The position numbers and the translations under genes are program-made. A DNA stretch of 64,000 nucleotides from Spirosoma taeanense (GTDB lineage Bacteria > Bacteroidota > Bacteroidia > Cytophagales > Spirosomataceae), in the NCBI RefSeq assembly GCF_013127955.1, contig NZ_CP053435.1, positions 3,038,001 through 3,102,000 of the forward strand. The letters are read 5' to 3'. Under the pieces are notes generated by a model that saw only the letters and a list, made by a program, of their open reading frames with translations, had not been told where the DNA came from and ran no database searches. Within the stretch, counting starts at the first letter, position 1; the number at the start of each line of letters is the position of its first letter. Positions 1-8,599 of this stretch are shown piece by piece.

Positions 1-451
1 GGCCCATAAACCGACGTTTATACAGTCTGACGTTTCGCTGGCCCGTTAAATCCGAGAGCAAGTCCTGAAACTGCTGCCTGAAGTCGGCCCCGCTCAGCTG
101 CCAGCGATGAAACTTGGCCAGGGCCGCTTTCAGCTCATCCGGTTCAATCGGTTTCAGCAGATAGTCCAGACTGTTGAGCTTGAAAGCCCGGATGGCGTAA
201 TCATCGTAGGCCGTCGTGAAGATGATGGGACCGTTGAGATCCGTCTGCTGGAAGGCTTCGAAACTCACCCCATCGGATAGTTGAATGTCGGCGATGGTCA
301 GGTCGGGCGGCTGGTGAGTACGCAGATAGTCGCAGACGCTCTGAACACTGGTCAATGGCCCATCGATAAGGGCCGTTGGCTCCAGTTGATGCACCAGTTT
401 ACGGAGCTGTTTTCCGATCAGCGGCTCGTCTTCAATCAGCAGAATCGTCAT
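1..451 (-). CDS. LytTR-family response regulator (C-terminus cut by window edge)
   Basis: Partial gene; 150 residues are visible from the ATG at 451 and the reading frame runs off the left edge without a stop. The receiver domain is complete: acidic pair E7-D8, phospho-acceptor D55 in TIADIQL, the threonine pair T79/T80, and K100 in DYLLKP. The visible end (RNVRLYKRRF) looks like the beginning of a LytTR DNA-binding domain, as is usual for partners of LytS-like kinases. It lies 41 nt downstream of the sensor kinase on the same strand and so is the last visible gene of an efflux-pump operon. Inferred role: transcriptional output of the adjacent kinase, perhaps controlling this operon. The receiver call is firm; the LytTR half rests on family knowledge. 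Confidence 0.88.
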   Translation of the reverse strand, partial: MTILLIEDEPLIGKQLRKLVHQLEPTALIDGPLTSVQSVCDYLRTHQPPDLTIADIQLSDGVSFEAFQQTDLNGPIIFTTAYDDYAIRAFKLNSLDYLLKPIEPDELKAALAKFHRWQLSGADFRQQFQDLLSDLTGQRNVRLYKRRFMG

Positions 452-492
452 GTAAAGAAAGGCGAATAGCCAGATTTGGGGTTTTGTCGGGC

Positions 493-1509
493 TTAGAGTA
501 GCGGCACGCGCACCCGGAAGCGGTCGCCGTCGTCCAGCACCTCAACGGGCTGCTGGCTCAGGTAGCTATACAGCAGCCGAAGATTGGTCAATCCCTGCTG
601 GTTCGACGTTTCGACCTGTCGTTTGCGTTGAACCCGATTCTCTACGTTCAGATAGGCATCGTCGGTAGCCGCGCAGATCTCCAGCGGATGCGCTTCGTTG
701 ATCACGTTGTGCTTGATGGCATTTTCGATTAGCACCTGGAGCGTAACCGGCACAATCGATTTGTCCAGGGCGTCCTCGGCGATCTGAAACGATACGTTCA
801 GCGTGCCGTCGAAGCGCGTTTTCAGGAGCGACACGTAATTATCAACGAACGCCAGCTCCGTTTCGAGAGATACCAGCTCCTTGTCCTTATTCTGTAATAC
901 GTACCGGAATACCTTCGACAATTGGCGCAGAAACTGCCGGGCCAGCACCGGATTTTCGTCGATCAGGCTATCGAGCGACGACAGGCTGTTGAACAGAAAA
1001 TGCGGATTTAACTGATTCTTCAGGTTGTCGTACTGCACCTGCGATTTTTCCTTTTCCAGCCGGGCCGCCCGCAGCACATTCTCCTGCCAGCGCTTGAATA
1101 GATAGTGAGCAATGAACCCCAGGCTGATGACCACATTGGCCAGAAAGATACCCGTGCTCAGCGCAATGAGTGTCAGGCGGTTTATGGACAGCGCCAGAGC
1201 GGGCAGAATCTGATCGACAATCAGCAGACCGCTCAAAATCATCAGCGTTTTCACCACACCCCAGCCACCGAGCAACTGAATCAGGATGCGTCGGCGGGCG
1301 CTTCGCTCGAACGGCACGTGCCGGTTCAGCCAGTCGTTGAACGCGTAGTGAAAGGCCCACACCACGTTCATCAGAATCAGCGTCAGCACAAACAGCAGCA
1401 GTTGCTGCCTCCAGTTGATGGTCGGCAGAACCCAGGCCCGGCCAGCGATACCCGCCAGAGCGACGTAAACGAAGGCCAGTTCGACGTATTTATTGAATTT
1501 TATTTTCAT
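493..1509 (-). CDS. LytS-like sensor histidine kinase (His_kinase family)
   Basis: Membrane sensor kinase of 338 residues. Four hydrophobic segments fill residues 8-135, followed by a short coiled linker and the phospho-acceptor box NPHFLFNSL with H170. A GHKL-type ATPase domain follows (VLIENAIKHN, then GLTNLRLLY). This is the architecture of kinases paired with LytTR regulators, and such a regulator lies 41 nt downstream. The longer open frame starting at 1677 was rejected: its first 56 residues are low-complexity translation of the upstream ATPase gene, whereas the ATG at 1509 begins directly before the first membrane segment. The start overlaps the end of the ATPase gene by 20 nt, implying translational coupling. 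The sensed signal is unknown, perhaps transporter substrate or envelope stress. Confidence 0.9.
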   Translation of the reverse strand: MKIKFNKYVELAFVYVALAGIAGRAWVLPTINWRQQLLLFVLTLILMNVVWAFHYAFNDWLNRHVPFERSARRRILIQLLGGWGVVKTLMILSGLLIVDQILPALALSINRLTLIALSTGIFLANVVISLGFIAHYLFKRWQENVLRAARLEKEKSQVQYDNLKNQLNPHFLFNSLSSLDSLIDENPVLARQFLRQLSKVFRYVLQNKDKELVSLETELAFVDNYVSLLKTRFDGTLNVSFQIAEDALDKSIVPVTLQVLIENAIKHNVINEAHPLEICAATDDAYLNVENRVQRKRQVETSNQQGLTNLRLLYSYLSQQPVEVLDDGDRFRVRVPLL

Positions 1510-2182
1510 GGCTGGCAATGATCTTACCGTCCGACATTTCAATGATCCGGTCGCAGCCCTCGGCAAAATCGGGGTCGTGCGTAACAGCAATGATGGTCTG
1601 GCCCTTACCGGCCAGCTCCCGGAAAATACTGAACACGTTCTCGGTATTGGCTTTGTCCAGATTACCGGTCGGCTCATCGCCCATAATGATCGTCGGGTCG
1701 TTGATCAGCGCCCGGGCAATGGCTACCCGTTGCTGCTGCCCACCCGACAGTTTGCTGGCCGGTTTGCGGGCGTGCTCGGCCATGCCAATCAGCCTGAGTT
1801 TTTCCATGGCCCGTTCTTCTACCTCTTTTTCCGGATACCGCCCCAGCTTTAGCCCCGGCAGCATGACGTTCTGCAGGGTCGTAAACTCGGGCAGTAAGAA
1901 GTGAAACTGAAACACAAACCCCAGGTGTTCGTTCCGGAAGTGTGACAGGAAATCCTGACTGCGTCCGACCAGCTTCGTACCGGCCAGTTCAATACTGCCT
2001 TCGTAGTCGGTATCCATGGTCGAGAGCAGGTACAGCAGCGTCGATTTGCCACAGCCTGATTTACCCACAATCGCCAGAAACTCACCCTGCTCTACCTCGA
2101 AGGTTACATCGTTCAGGACCTGAAACTTCTCGGGGTCGTAGAAATACTTGCTCAGGTGACTGGCTTTCAATACAGTAGCCAT
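1490..2182 (-). CDS. ABC transporter ATP-binding protein (MacB/LolD type)
   Basis: Cytoplasmic ATPase of 230 residues, the normal length for the LolD/MacB ATPase group. Walker A GKSGCGKST spans residues 40-48, the signature LSGGQQQR is near 145-152, and Walker B IIMGDEP carries the catalytic Glu. A switch His sits in AVTHDP. It would energise the FtsX-fold permease encoded 3 nt upstream (2186-3442). With the TolC-like protein and adaptor upstream, the set resembles a MacAB-TolC tripartite efflux system. Lipoprotein transport (LolCDE) is the alternative, but the adaptor and TolC neighbours favour export. The substrate cannot be told from the sequence. The 3' end overlaps the kinase start by 20 nt. 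Confidence 0.92.
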   Translation of the reverse strand: MATVLKASHLSKYFYDPEKFQVLNDVTFEVEQGEFLAIVGKSGCGKSTLLYLLSTMDTDYEGSIELAGTKLVGRSQDFLSHFRNEHLGFVFQFHFLLPEFTTLQNVMLPGLKLGRYPEKEVEERAMEKLRLIGMAEHARKPASKLSGGQQQRVAIARALINDPTIIMGDEPTGNLDKANTENVFSIFRELAGKGQTIIAVTHDPDFAEGCDRIIEMSDGKIIASHENKIQ

Positions 2183-2185
2183 ACA

Positions 2186-3442
2186 TTATCCTCTTAAAAT
2201 CGAAACCGGGTCCACCTGCGCGGCCTTTCGGGAGGGGAAATACCCCGCCAGTACGGTTGTGATGACGCCGAACAGAATCCCCATGATGTAATATTTGACG
2301 GCAAAAATTACCGGAAACGTTTTGATGCTCAGAAAATCGCCCGCATCGAACGGCGTTACCGACAGCAGTGAACTCAGCACGAACCCAACCAGCAGCCCCA
2401 TCAGCCCGCCCGTCAAACCAATGAATACCGCCTGCAGCAGAAAAATAGCGACGATGTCCTTCCCATCGAAGCCGGTGGCTTTCAGAATGGCAATGTCTTT
2501 GATTTTGTTGATGACGGTCATGTTCATGATGTTGTAGATGCCGAAACCGGCAACCACCAGCAGCGTAATCGACACGACATACGTTAGCACGTTCCGGATT
2601 TTTTCGCCCGCCAGAATCGCCGTGTTGGCCGTTGCCCAGTCCTCGGTATAGTAGCCATAGGTAGCCCGCAGCCGCCTGCTGACCGGAATAGCCTGCAGCG
2701 GGTCGATCATTTTGATGTGGATGTCCGTAATGTAGCTGGGATCTTTCTGGAGCATTTCCTGCACGGTTGACAGATCGGCGTAGCTCTTGGTGTTATCGAC
2801 CGTGCCGATGCCGAACCCGAACGTTCCCACTACCCTTAGGATGCGCGTTCCGCCAATGGGCGTCGTTACGGCCACTTTGTCGCCGGTCCGGACGTTGAGC
2901 TTCCGGGCCAGCGTAGCGCCCATAATCAGGCCGTCGGGGTTGGTCTGCAACGCCCGGATGCTGCCCGACTTAAGCCGGGAGCGAAGATTATACAGCCGGT
3001 TTTCGCGGTCAATATCCACCCCTGAGACAGTCCCCGAAATCTGGATGGGTCCGTTGTTGTAAAACACCTGCGTGGCCACCTGTGGCGATACACCCAGCAC
3101 GCCCGGTTCGCGCTCGATGCGCTCCGCAATGACGAGCCCGTTTCTGAGCCGGGCCTGCTCATCTTTCGGTTTCTGGTGATAGATAACGTTGAACTTGTCT
3201 GCACCCGGTTTCAACTGCTCGATCAACCCCGGCCGCTGGGTGTTGACCTCATTATACATTCGGATGTGCGGACTGGCGTCCAGCGCCGAATCCTCCAGAA
3301 ACTGGTTGACCCCCTGCATGAAGGAGATCATGGTGATGAACATGGCAATGCCGAACATCACCCCCAGCATGGCAACGAGGGTCTGCCGTTTCTTGGCCAG
3401 CAGGTGCGTCCGGGCAATCTGGGAAGCGATTCGGAGGTTCAT
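2186..3442 (-). CDS. ABC transporter permease (MacB-like, FtsX fold)
   Basis: Inner-membrane protein of 418 residues. It has an N-terminal membrane helix (about residues 20-45), a large periplasmic MacB-PCD-like domain (about 50-275), then three C-terminal helices. The cytoplasmic loop with INKIKDIAILKATGF is typical of FtsX permeases, where it contacts the ATPase. It forms a pair with the ATPase gene 3 nt downstream. MacB-type permeases work by mechanotransmission: ATP hydrolysis in the cytoplasm moves the periplasmic domain, which pushes substrate through the adaptor and TolC exit duct. The 114-bp gap upstream of the ATG contains an inverted-repeat element, so the four exporter genes may not share one uninterrupted message. 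Confidence 0.9.
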   Translation of the reverse strand: MNLRIASQIARTHLLAKKRQTLVAMLGVMFGIAMFITMISFMQGVNQFLEDSALDASPHIRMYNEVNTQRPGLIEQLKPGADKFNVIYHQKPKDEQARLRNGLVIAERIEREPGVLGVSPQVATQVFYNNGPIQISGTVSGVDIDRENRLYNLRSRLKSGSIRALQTNPDGLIMGATLARKLNVRTGDKVAVTTPIGGTRILRVVGTFGFGIGTVDNTKSYADLSTVQEMLQKDPSYITDIHIKMIDPLQAIPVSRRLRATYGYYTEDWATANTAILAGEKIRNVLTYVVSITLLVVAGFGIYNIMNMTVINKIKDIAILKATGFDGKDIVAIFLLQAVFIGLTGGLMGLLVGFVLSSLLSVTPFDAGDFLSIKTFPVIFAVKYYIMGILFGVITTVLAGYFPSRKAAQVDPVSILRG

Positions 3443-3444
3443 GA

Positions 3445-3537
3445 GCGATCAACGAGTGAAAGGGCGAACGAGTGAACGGCGAACGGATGGGATTAGCAGA
3501 ACGCTCTTTCACTCATTCACTCGTTCGCTCATTGATT
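3445..3537. repeat. Intergenic inverted repeat (GAACGAGTGAA module)
   Basis: Between the adaptor and permease genes, 3464-3476 is a perfect 13-bp inverted copy of 3516-3528. A second 9-bp pair (3454-3462 with 3506-3514) gives an alternative fold. The 26-bp stretch 3510-3535 recurs at 29786-29811 upstream of purL with about 22 of 26 positions equal. This suggests a dispersed intergenic palindrome rather than a gene-specific site. It could be a REP-like repeat, an attenuating hairpin or a regulator site. Confidence 0.6.
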
Positions 3538-3556
3538 TGGTAGATACATAGCTGTT

Positions 3557-4657
3557 TCATAAGTCATCCGCACTCACAAGAACCGATTTCTCGCTTAATC
3601 CGCCTTTCACTTCAACGAGGTCGAAGTTTTCGGCTCCCTTTATAAACCGGACTTTTTTCTTTTCGCCGTCCTGCTCGACCCACACGCTGTCGGTGCCGAT
3701 AACGTAGGACTTGGGAATCGTCAGTACGCGCTGGTTCTGACTGATAATGATATTGGCTTCTACCGTCAGCCCGTAATACGAAGCCGGCCGCTCGCCCACG
3801 AACTCTGCATCAACCCGAAATGACTGATCGCTTCGGTTCAGGCGGGGATACTTCTTGCTGACGCGCGCCCGGAATACCTTATCCGGATAGATGTCGGCTT
3901 TCAGAATTACCTCCTGCCCCGTTCTGACGCGGCCAAAGTCGCTTTCATCGACGGATAGTTTCACGTATAACTGGTTCCCGCTGCCCACCAGCGCCAGTTG
4001 CTCACCCGGCCGGACAATCTCGCCGGGCTCCTTGTAGACCTCATAAACTTTCCCATCCACAAAACTCCGGATGCGGGTGTTGCGACCCGCTACCTCCGAG
4101 CTGACCAGCTGGCTGCGGTTGTTGGCTACGTCGAGCTGAATCTGGTTGCGGGTGCGCTGCAGACTGTTGAGCTGGGCGCGGAGGTTATTGCGCGATACAG
4201 TATAGTTCAGTTCGGCGCGCTCCAGTTCAGCCCGCGACGTAGCGTTTTGCGCGTATAATTCCCGAAAACGAGCGTAATTGATGGAGTCGTTGCTCAGCCG
4301 GACGCGGGCATTCCGCACCTGCGCTTCGAGTTCCGACAGCACGGGCGAATTCGCGCTCAGGTTTGATTTTGCCAGTTGATACGCCCGGTTGGCCGCCTGC
4401 CGACGGGCATCCTCAGTAGCGCTCTCCAGCACGAACAGGAGTTGATTCCGGCGGATGGAGTCGCCTTCGTTGATGAGCCGCTGCTGCAATACCCCATCGG
4501 CGTCGGCCGTAACGGTGTATTCATTGCGGGGAAAAACGCTGCCCGAGGCATAGACCGCTTCGGTGAGTTCTCTGTACTGGGGCTTAATGCCCTCCTGGCC
4601 CCGGTTACAGGCTGTGCCAGCCAGGGCCAGCGCCATAAGGTAAAGTCTGGTTCTCAT
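3557..4657 (-). CDS. Efflux periplasmic adaptor subunit (HlyD/RND-MFP family)
   Basis: Membrane-fusion protein of 366 residues. A hydrophobic leader ends in GTAC with Cys17, so it is probably a lipoprotein held on the inner membrane. A biotinyl-lipoyl-like half (VTADADGVLQQRLINEGDSI, residues about 49-68) is followed by a long alpha-hairpin (about 85-205, rich in Arg, Asn and Glu), then the second lipoyl half and beta-barrel (GKVYEVYKEPGEIV). That order is diagnostic for the family. It bridges permease and outer-membrane channel. The stop codon of the TolC-like gene overlaps its ATG by one base (TAATG), indicating coupled translation. Confidence 0.9.
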   Translation of the reverse strand: MRTRLYLMALALAGTACNRGQEGIKPQYRELTEAVYASGSVFPRNEYTVTADADGVLQQRLINEGDSIRRNQLLFVLESATEDARRQAANRAYQLAKSNLSANSPVLSELEAQVRNARVRLSNDSINYARFRELYAQNATSRAELERAELNYTVSRNNLRAQLNSLQRTRNQIQLDVANNRSQLVSSEVAGRNTRIRSFVDGKVYEVYKEPGEIVRPGEQLALVGSGNQLYVKLSVDESDFGRVRTGQEVILKADIYPDKVFRARVSKKYPRLNRSDQSFRVDAEFVGERPASYYGLTVEANIIISQNQRVLTIPKSYVIGTDSVWVEQDGEKKKVRFIKGAENFDLVEVKGGLSEKSVLVSADDL

Positions 4658-5973
4658 TACTGACCGCTTCTGATTTGTAAAATGGTCTGGTTAATAAAGA
4701 CGTTCGACAGATTGTTGAGGAACCGGTTCTGCGCCGTCAGGGCTTCGTTGAACACGTTCAGGTACTGATCGTAGGCGAACAGGCCGGAGCGGTACTTCAC
4801 CAATGCGATCTGAACGTTCTGCGTGCTGAGGTCATAATTCTGGCGGTTCAGATCCAGCGAGCGAACGGCCTGGTTATACGTATTTCGAATATCTTCGGTG
4901 TCGATCTGCTGGCGGTTCTGCTCGTAGGCCAGTTCGGTCTCGGCTCGTTTGAGCTGCAGCCGGGCACGCGTCAGGCCGCTGGTTCGCAGACCACCCGAAT
5001 AAATGGGCAGATTGAACTGCAGTCCCGTTACGCCAATGGTGTACCAGCGCTCGTTCGGGTTCAGAAAATTGATCTGATTCCGCTGCGCCTGCTCCGAAAA
5101 GCGGGCATAGGCCGACAGCGTCGGCCAGCGCAGCAGCTTCTCACGGTTCACCTGTAGCCGGAACAGTTCGACCTGCGCCTGCTGCAGCAACACCTGCGGC
5201 CGCTGCACCGACAGAGCCGCCCCGGCCGGAACCAGCCCCTCAACCGGCCGGGTAGCCAGATCCTCCGCCAGCACCAGACTATCGGCCGGAGCCAGCCCGA
5301 GCAGGAGCTTTAACTGGTTTACATTCCGGACGTAGGCAACCTCATTCTGGTAGAAGACGTCGGCGGTGGTCAGTTGGATGGAGCGAATCCGGTTATATTC
5401 CAGCGGTTCAATTAAGCCTTTATCCAGGCGCTGGCGGGCAATCTGGGTCAGGGTGTCGGCCGCCAGCAGATTCCGGCGCGTAATGCCGATAGCCGAGCGG
5501 GTCAACAGGGCCGCGTGATAGAGCCGGGCCGTCTGGGTGGCAATCTCGTCCTGAAGCACCAGCGTCTGATCGTCGATGACCCTTAGATTCTGGTCGGTGA
5601 TGGCCAGATCCAGCCGGGCGGGCCGGTTCAGCACGGGGGCGGTTATCTCGGCTCCCGCGGTCAGAAAAAACGGCAGCCCGAACCGCAGCGACCGGTACTC
5701 GCCCGGACGACCACCCAGAAACTCGGCCGGAACCAGTTGCACCGGCAGGGCGTAGTTGTAATCGAAATTAGTGAAAACCCTGGCCTGGGGCCGTAAAGCC
5801 GCCCGTGCGGCCACCCGCTGCTGATCCTGCGCCAGCCGGTTCTGACGGGCACTCAGCAGGTCGGGGTTACTACGTCGGGCCAGCGCCAGCGCTTCCCGCA
5901 CGTTTTGAACAACGGTCTGGGCGTTTGCCGCCAGTGATAGGCACAACGCCCCAGCCAATAGCAACCGATTCAT
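4657..5973 (-). CDS. TolC-family outer-membrane efflux protein
   Basis: Outer-membrane channel of 438 residues, first gene of the efflux operon. A cleavable signal peptide ends near residue 19 (AANAQ). The rest is two long alpha-helical repeats rich in Gln, Arg and Leu (residues about 20-225 and 235-430), each with coiled regions typical of the OEP fold; NPDLLSARQNRLAQDQQRV is a characteristic first-helix pattern. It would trimerise into a periplasm-spanning duct for the MacB-like pump. The promoter should lie in 5974-6222, shared divergently with the galactanase-like gene. Within that 249-bp gap I see no exact TAnnTTTG box on the minus strand. Confidence 0.9.
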   Translation of the reverse strand: MNRLLLAGALCLSLAANAQTVVQNVREALALARRSNPDLLSARQNRLAQDQQRVAARAALRPQARVFTNFDYNYALPVQLVPAEFLGGRPGEYRSLRFGLPFFLTAGAEITAPVLNRPARLDLAITDQNLRVIDDQTLVLQDEIATQTARLYHAALLTRSAIGITRRNLLAADTLTQIARQRLDKGLIEPLEYNRIRSIQLTTADVFYQNEVAYVRNVNQLKLLLGLAPADSLVLAEDLATRPVEGLVPAGAALSVQRPQVLLQQAQVELFRLQVNREKLLRWPTLSAYARFSEQAQRNQINFLNPNERWYTIGVTGLQFNLPIYSGGLRTSGLTRARLQLKRAETELAYEQNRQQIDTEDIRNTYNQAVRSLDLNRQNYDLSTQNVQIALVKYRSGLFAYDQYLNVFNEALTAQNRFLNNLSNVFINQTILQIRSGQ

Positions 5974-6222
5974 AGTGACCTCAGATGGATACCCAAAGGA
6001 AGAAGGTTTCGGACTTGAGAGTACGTTTTTTTTCGCGAAGCGGCCGAAATTCCGGATAAAGCGGAAACCCGATGAAACAAATAAATTTCGGGGATGATTG
6101 TGCTTGATCTCTCAACCTATTTCATCCTTCGCGGTTACTACAAAACCAGTCCTTACATCGTTGGCCTGCCCGGCTACGCATGAATACGACGTAACCGGAT
6201 TCCATTTTCTAACCGGAACCTG

Positions 6223-7299
6223 ATGAACAAAGCCTTATTCCTCGGATTAGCCCTTAGTCTTCTTCCAATCGGATGCCGAACCAGCAACCCGTCTACAACA
6301 ACCAGCACTGGCCGGATTACAACCGGGCAGCGAAACCAACAGGCGCAGCCCTTTGCTAAAGGAGCCGATATCGGCTGGCTACCCCAAATGGAAGCGTCGG
6401 GCTATGTATTTTATAATGACCAGGGCGTCAGGCAGGACTGTTTTCAAATTCTGAAAGATCATGGCATCAACACCATCCGCCTGCGAACCTGGGTTAATCC
6501 GTCATCCGACAGCATCAGCGGCCATTGCAGCAAAGACGAAACCGTCGCGATGGCCGTACGCGCCCGGAAATGGGGCATGCGGGTCATGATCGACTTCCAT
6601 TATAGCGATAGCTGGGCCGATCCCGGAAAACAAAAGAAACCGGCCGCCTGGGAAGGCCACGATTTCCCGAAATTGCTAACGGACGTGTATGAGTATACCT
6701 TCGAGGTCATGACCGCGCTCAAAGCCAAAGGGGTTACGCCCGAATGGGTACAGGTGGGCAACGAAACGCCGGGCGGCATGATCTATCCAGAAGGCAGCAC
6801 GGCCAACTGGGCGCAACTGGCGCAACTGATCAACAAAGGCTACGACGCCATCAAAGCGGTCAGTCCACAGTCAAAGGTGATTCTGCACCTGGATCAGGGC
6901 AACAACCGCGAGCGGTTCCGGACCTGGTTTGATAACGCCCGATCGCACGGAGCCCACTACGACGTCATTGGCCTGTCATATTACCCGTACTGGCTACCGG
7001 GCAATCCGGACTATCAGCTTTCGATTGATGACCTAGCCCGGAATATGAATGAACTGGTTGAACGGTATGGCAAGGAGGTCATGGTTGTTGAGGTCGGTGG
7101 CGAAGACACCAAACCGCAGAACACCTACGACATGCTGGTTGCCGTGCAGCGCAGGGTTAAGGCTGTACCCAATAATAAAGGACTGGGCGTCATTTACTGG
7201 GAGCCGGAAGGCGCCAGAAGCTGGAGCAAGTATCCGTTAAGCGCCTGGGGCAATGACGGCAAGCCCACCAAAGCCCTGGATGCGTTTCTGGCGGAGTGA
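6223..7299 (+). CDS. GH53 arabinogalactan endo-beta-1,4-galactanase (lipoprotein)
   Basis: Predicted glycoside hydrolase of 358 residues cleaving beta-1,4-galactan of plant cell walls. The leader ends in PIGC (Cys18), so the enzyme is probably surface or periplasmic lipid-anchored. GADIGWLPQMEASGY opens the family-53 barrel. The acid/base is likely E181 in WVQVGNE, and the nucleophile E290 in VMVVEVGGE. INTIRLRTWVNP and MIDFHYSDSWADPGKQ are further family signatures. Length fits single-domain GH53 enzymes. No SusC/SusD pair or sugar sensor is adjacent, so this is not a classical polysaccharide utilisation locus. It is transcribed away from the efflux operon. Confidence 0.9.
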   Translation: MNKALFLGLALSLLPIGCRTSNPSTTTSTGRITTGQRNQQAQPFAKGADIGWLPQMEASGYVFYNDQGVRQDCFQILKDHGINTIRLRTWVNPSSDSISGHCSKDETVAMAVRARKWGMRVMIDFHYSDSWADPGKQKKPAAWEGHDFPKLLTDVYEYTFEVMTALKAKGVTPEWVQVGNETPGGMIYPEGSTANWAQLAQLINKGYDAIKAVSPQSKVILHLDQGNNRERFRTWFDNARSHGAHYDVIGLSYYPYWLPGNPDYQLSIDDLARNMNELVERYGKEVMVVEVGGEDTKPQNTYDMLVAVQRRVKAVPNNKGLGVIYWEPEGARSWSKYPLSAWGNDGKPTKALDAFLAE

Positions 7300-7438
7300 G
7301 CGTCTCCCCCACTTAGTAAACAGTTTCCAAAATTCTTCCGACAATCGGTTTTGTCAATATATTTACGCTAAAGCCCTGATTCATACGTCACTTTATAACA
7401 TTTAAAACCGGCTTTCACCTATCCCTTAAACCGGTCAG

Positions 7439-8584
7439 ATGATAAACCATATCCTTGTAAACACCAAAATAGCCGTTCGTAACGCCTTAATTCTACTGGT
7501 CAGATTAGTTGGTATACGGCTTTTCAATCTGAATCAAACCATTACCTTCCTGACCGACAGTCAGCGGGCCTATGAACCGGAGTACCAGCTTTCTCTACCC
7601 GATGTGTTTGACGCCATCGACCCGGACAAACAGGTTTTTAAACGTCCTGAAGCGGTTACACTCCCCACTTACGCGTGGCAGTACACCCCCAGACCCGCTA
7701 GTGCTGCCCTGCTGCCCAGTGGGTGCCTGTTCGCCGAAGGCCAGGTTCTCTGCACCGACTACTGGAACTACCAGGCGATTAAACACCGGCTTCGGCCACC
7801 CAAACGCCAAACGGTTCAGACCGATCTGCTGGTAGCCCCCTTTTCGCATCAGCAGGATATGATTGCGTTTGGCGGTTACTATGATTATCTGTTTCTGATC
7901 GCGGCCAAATTGTGCCGCCTGCAACAGGCCATGCCGGAGGTTTCCTTTGCCGATGCGGCTGTTGCCTACCCGCTGTTCGGCACCTCGTATGAGCAGGAGT
8001 TTTTGACCCTGATGGGTTTCCGGCCCGAGCGGATTCTGGACAGTCGCCAGCATGACGTAACATTTACAAGCTGCCTGCTGGGCAGTGGTGGAGACTGGTT
8101 CTATCCCAGCCCAGCGGATATCCGGGCGCTTCAGATGCGGCTGACTCCGCTGGTTCATAACCCCGATAAGAAACGGGAGCCAACCTATATCAGCCGGGCC
8201 GGGCGTCGACGGGTTGTCAACGAAGATGCGCTGGTCCGGATGCTGGAAACGTACGGGTTTAGAATCGTTGAAGACAAGCCGCGCACCCTCGCCGAACAAC
8301 TGTCGATCTATAACCAGGCCTCGTTTGTGATTGGTCCACATGGCGCGTCGTTCAGCAATATTCTCTGGTGCGAACCGGGCACCCACCTGTTTGAATTGTT
8401 CGCTCCCGACTACGCCCCGCCTTTTTTTCTGTACCTCGCGCAACTCCTGGGCCTTCGCTATTCAGCCGCCTACCAGAAACGCCCCGACCAAAACCCGGTT
8501 AATGCCATTGAAGCCAACATGCGGGTTTCTATTCCAGATCTTGAACGTAAACTTAACCAGGTGTTTGAGAGCGACTTCCGATAA
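7439..8584 (+). CDS. Glycosyltransferase family 61-like protein (DUF563)
   Basis: Protein of 381 residues resembling GT61 enzymes. The C-terminal half carries the recognisable pattern VIGPHGASFSNILWC followed by GTHLFELF, and TYISRAGRRRVVNED upstream of it is the usual strand preceding the donor site. The N-terminal 40 residues include a mildly hydrophobic stretch. Such enzymes add sugars to capsular or O-antigen polysaccharide in bacteria. There are no other polysaccharide-synthesis genes beside it. It is separated from the GH53 gene by 139 bp, in which 7358-7365 resembles the -7 box (TATATTTA). The stop lies 15 bp from the convergent gamma-glutamyltransferase gene. Confidence 0.82.
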   Translation: MINHILVNTKIAVRNALILLVRLVGIRLFNLNQTITFLTDSQRAYEPEYQLSLPDVFDAIDPDKQVFKRPEAVTLPTYAWQYTPRPASAALLPSGCLFAEGQVLCTDYWNYQAIKHRLRPPKRQTVQTDLLVAPFSHQQDMIAFGGYYDYLFLIAAKLCRLQQAMPEVSFADAAVAYPLFGTSYEQEFLTLMGFRPERILDSRQHDVTFTSCLLGSGGDWFYPSPADIRALQMRLTPLVHNPDKKREPTYISRAGRRRVVNEDALVRMLETYGFRIVEDKPRTLAEQLSIYNQASFVIGPHGASFSNILWCEPGTHLFELFAPDYAPPFFLYLAQLLGLRYSAAYQKRPDQNPVNAIEANMRVSIPDLERKLNQVFESDFR

Positions 8585-8599
8585 GAGTACCTAAGCCGA

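Noticed and set aside
1510..1677. Longer start for the sensor kinase
   Set aside because: The added 56 residues are a frame-shifted reading of the ATPase gene; the ATG at 1509 directly precedes the membrane domain.
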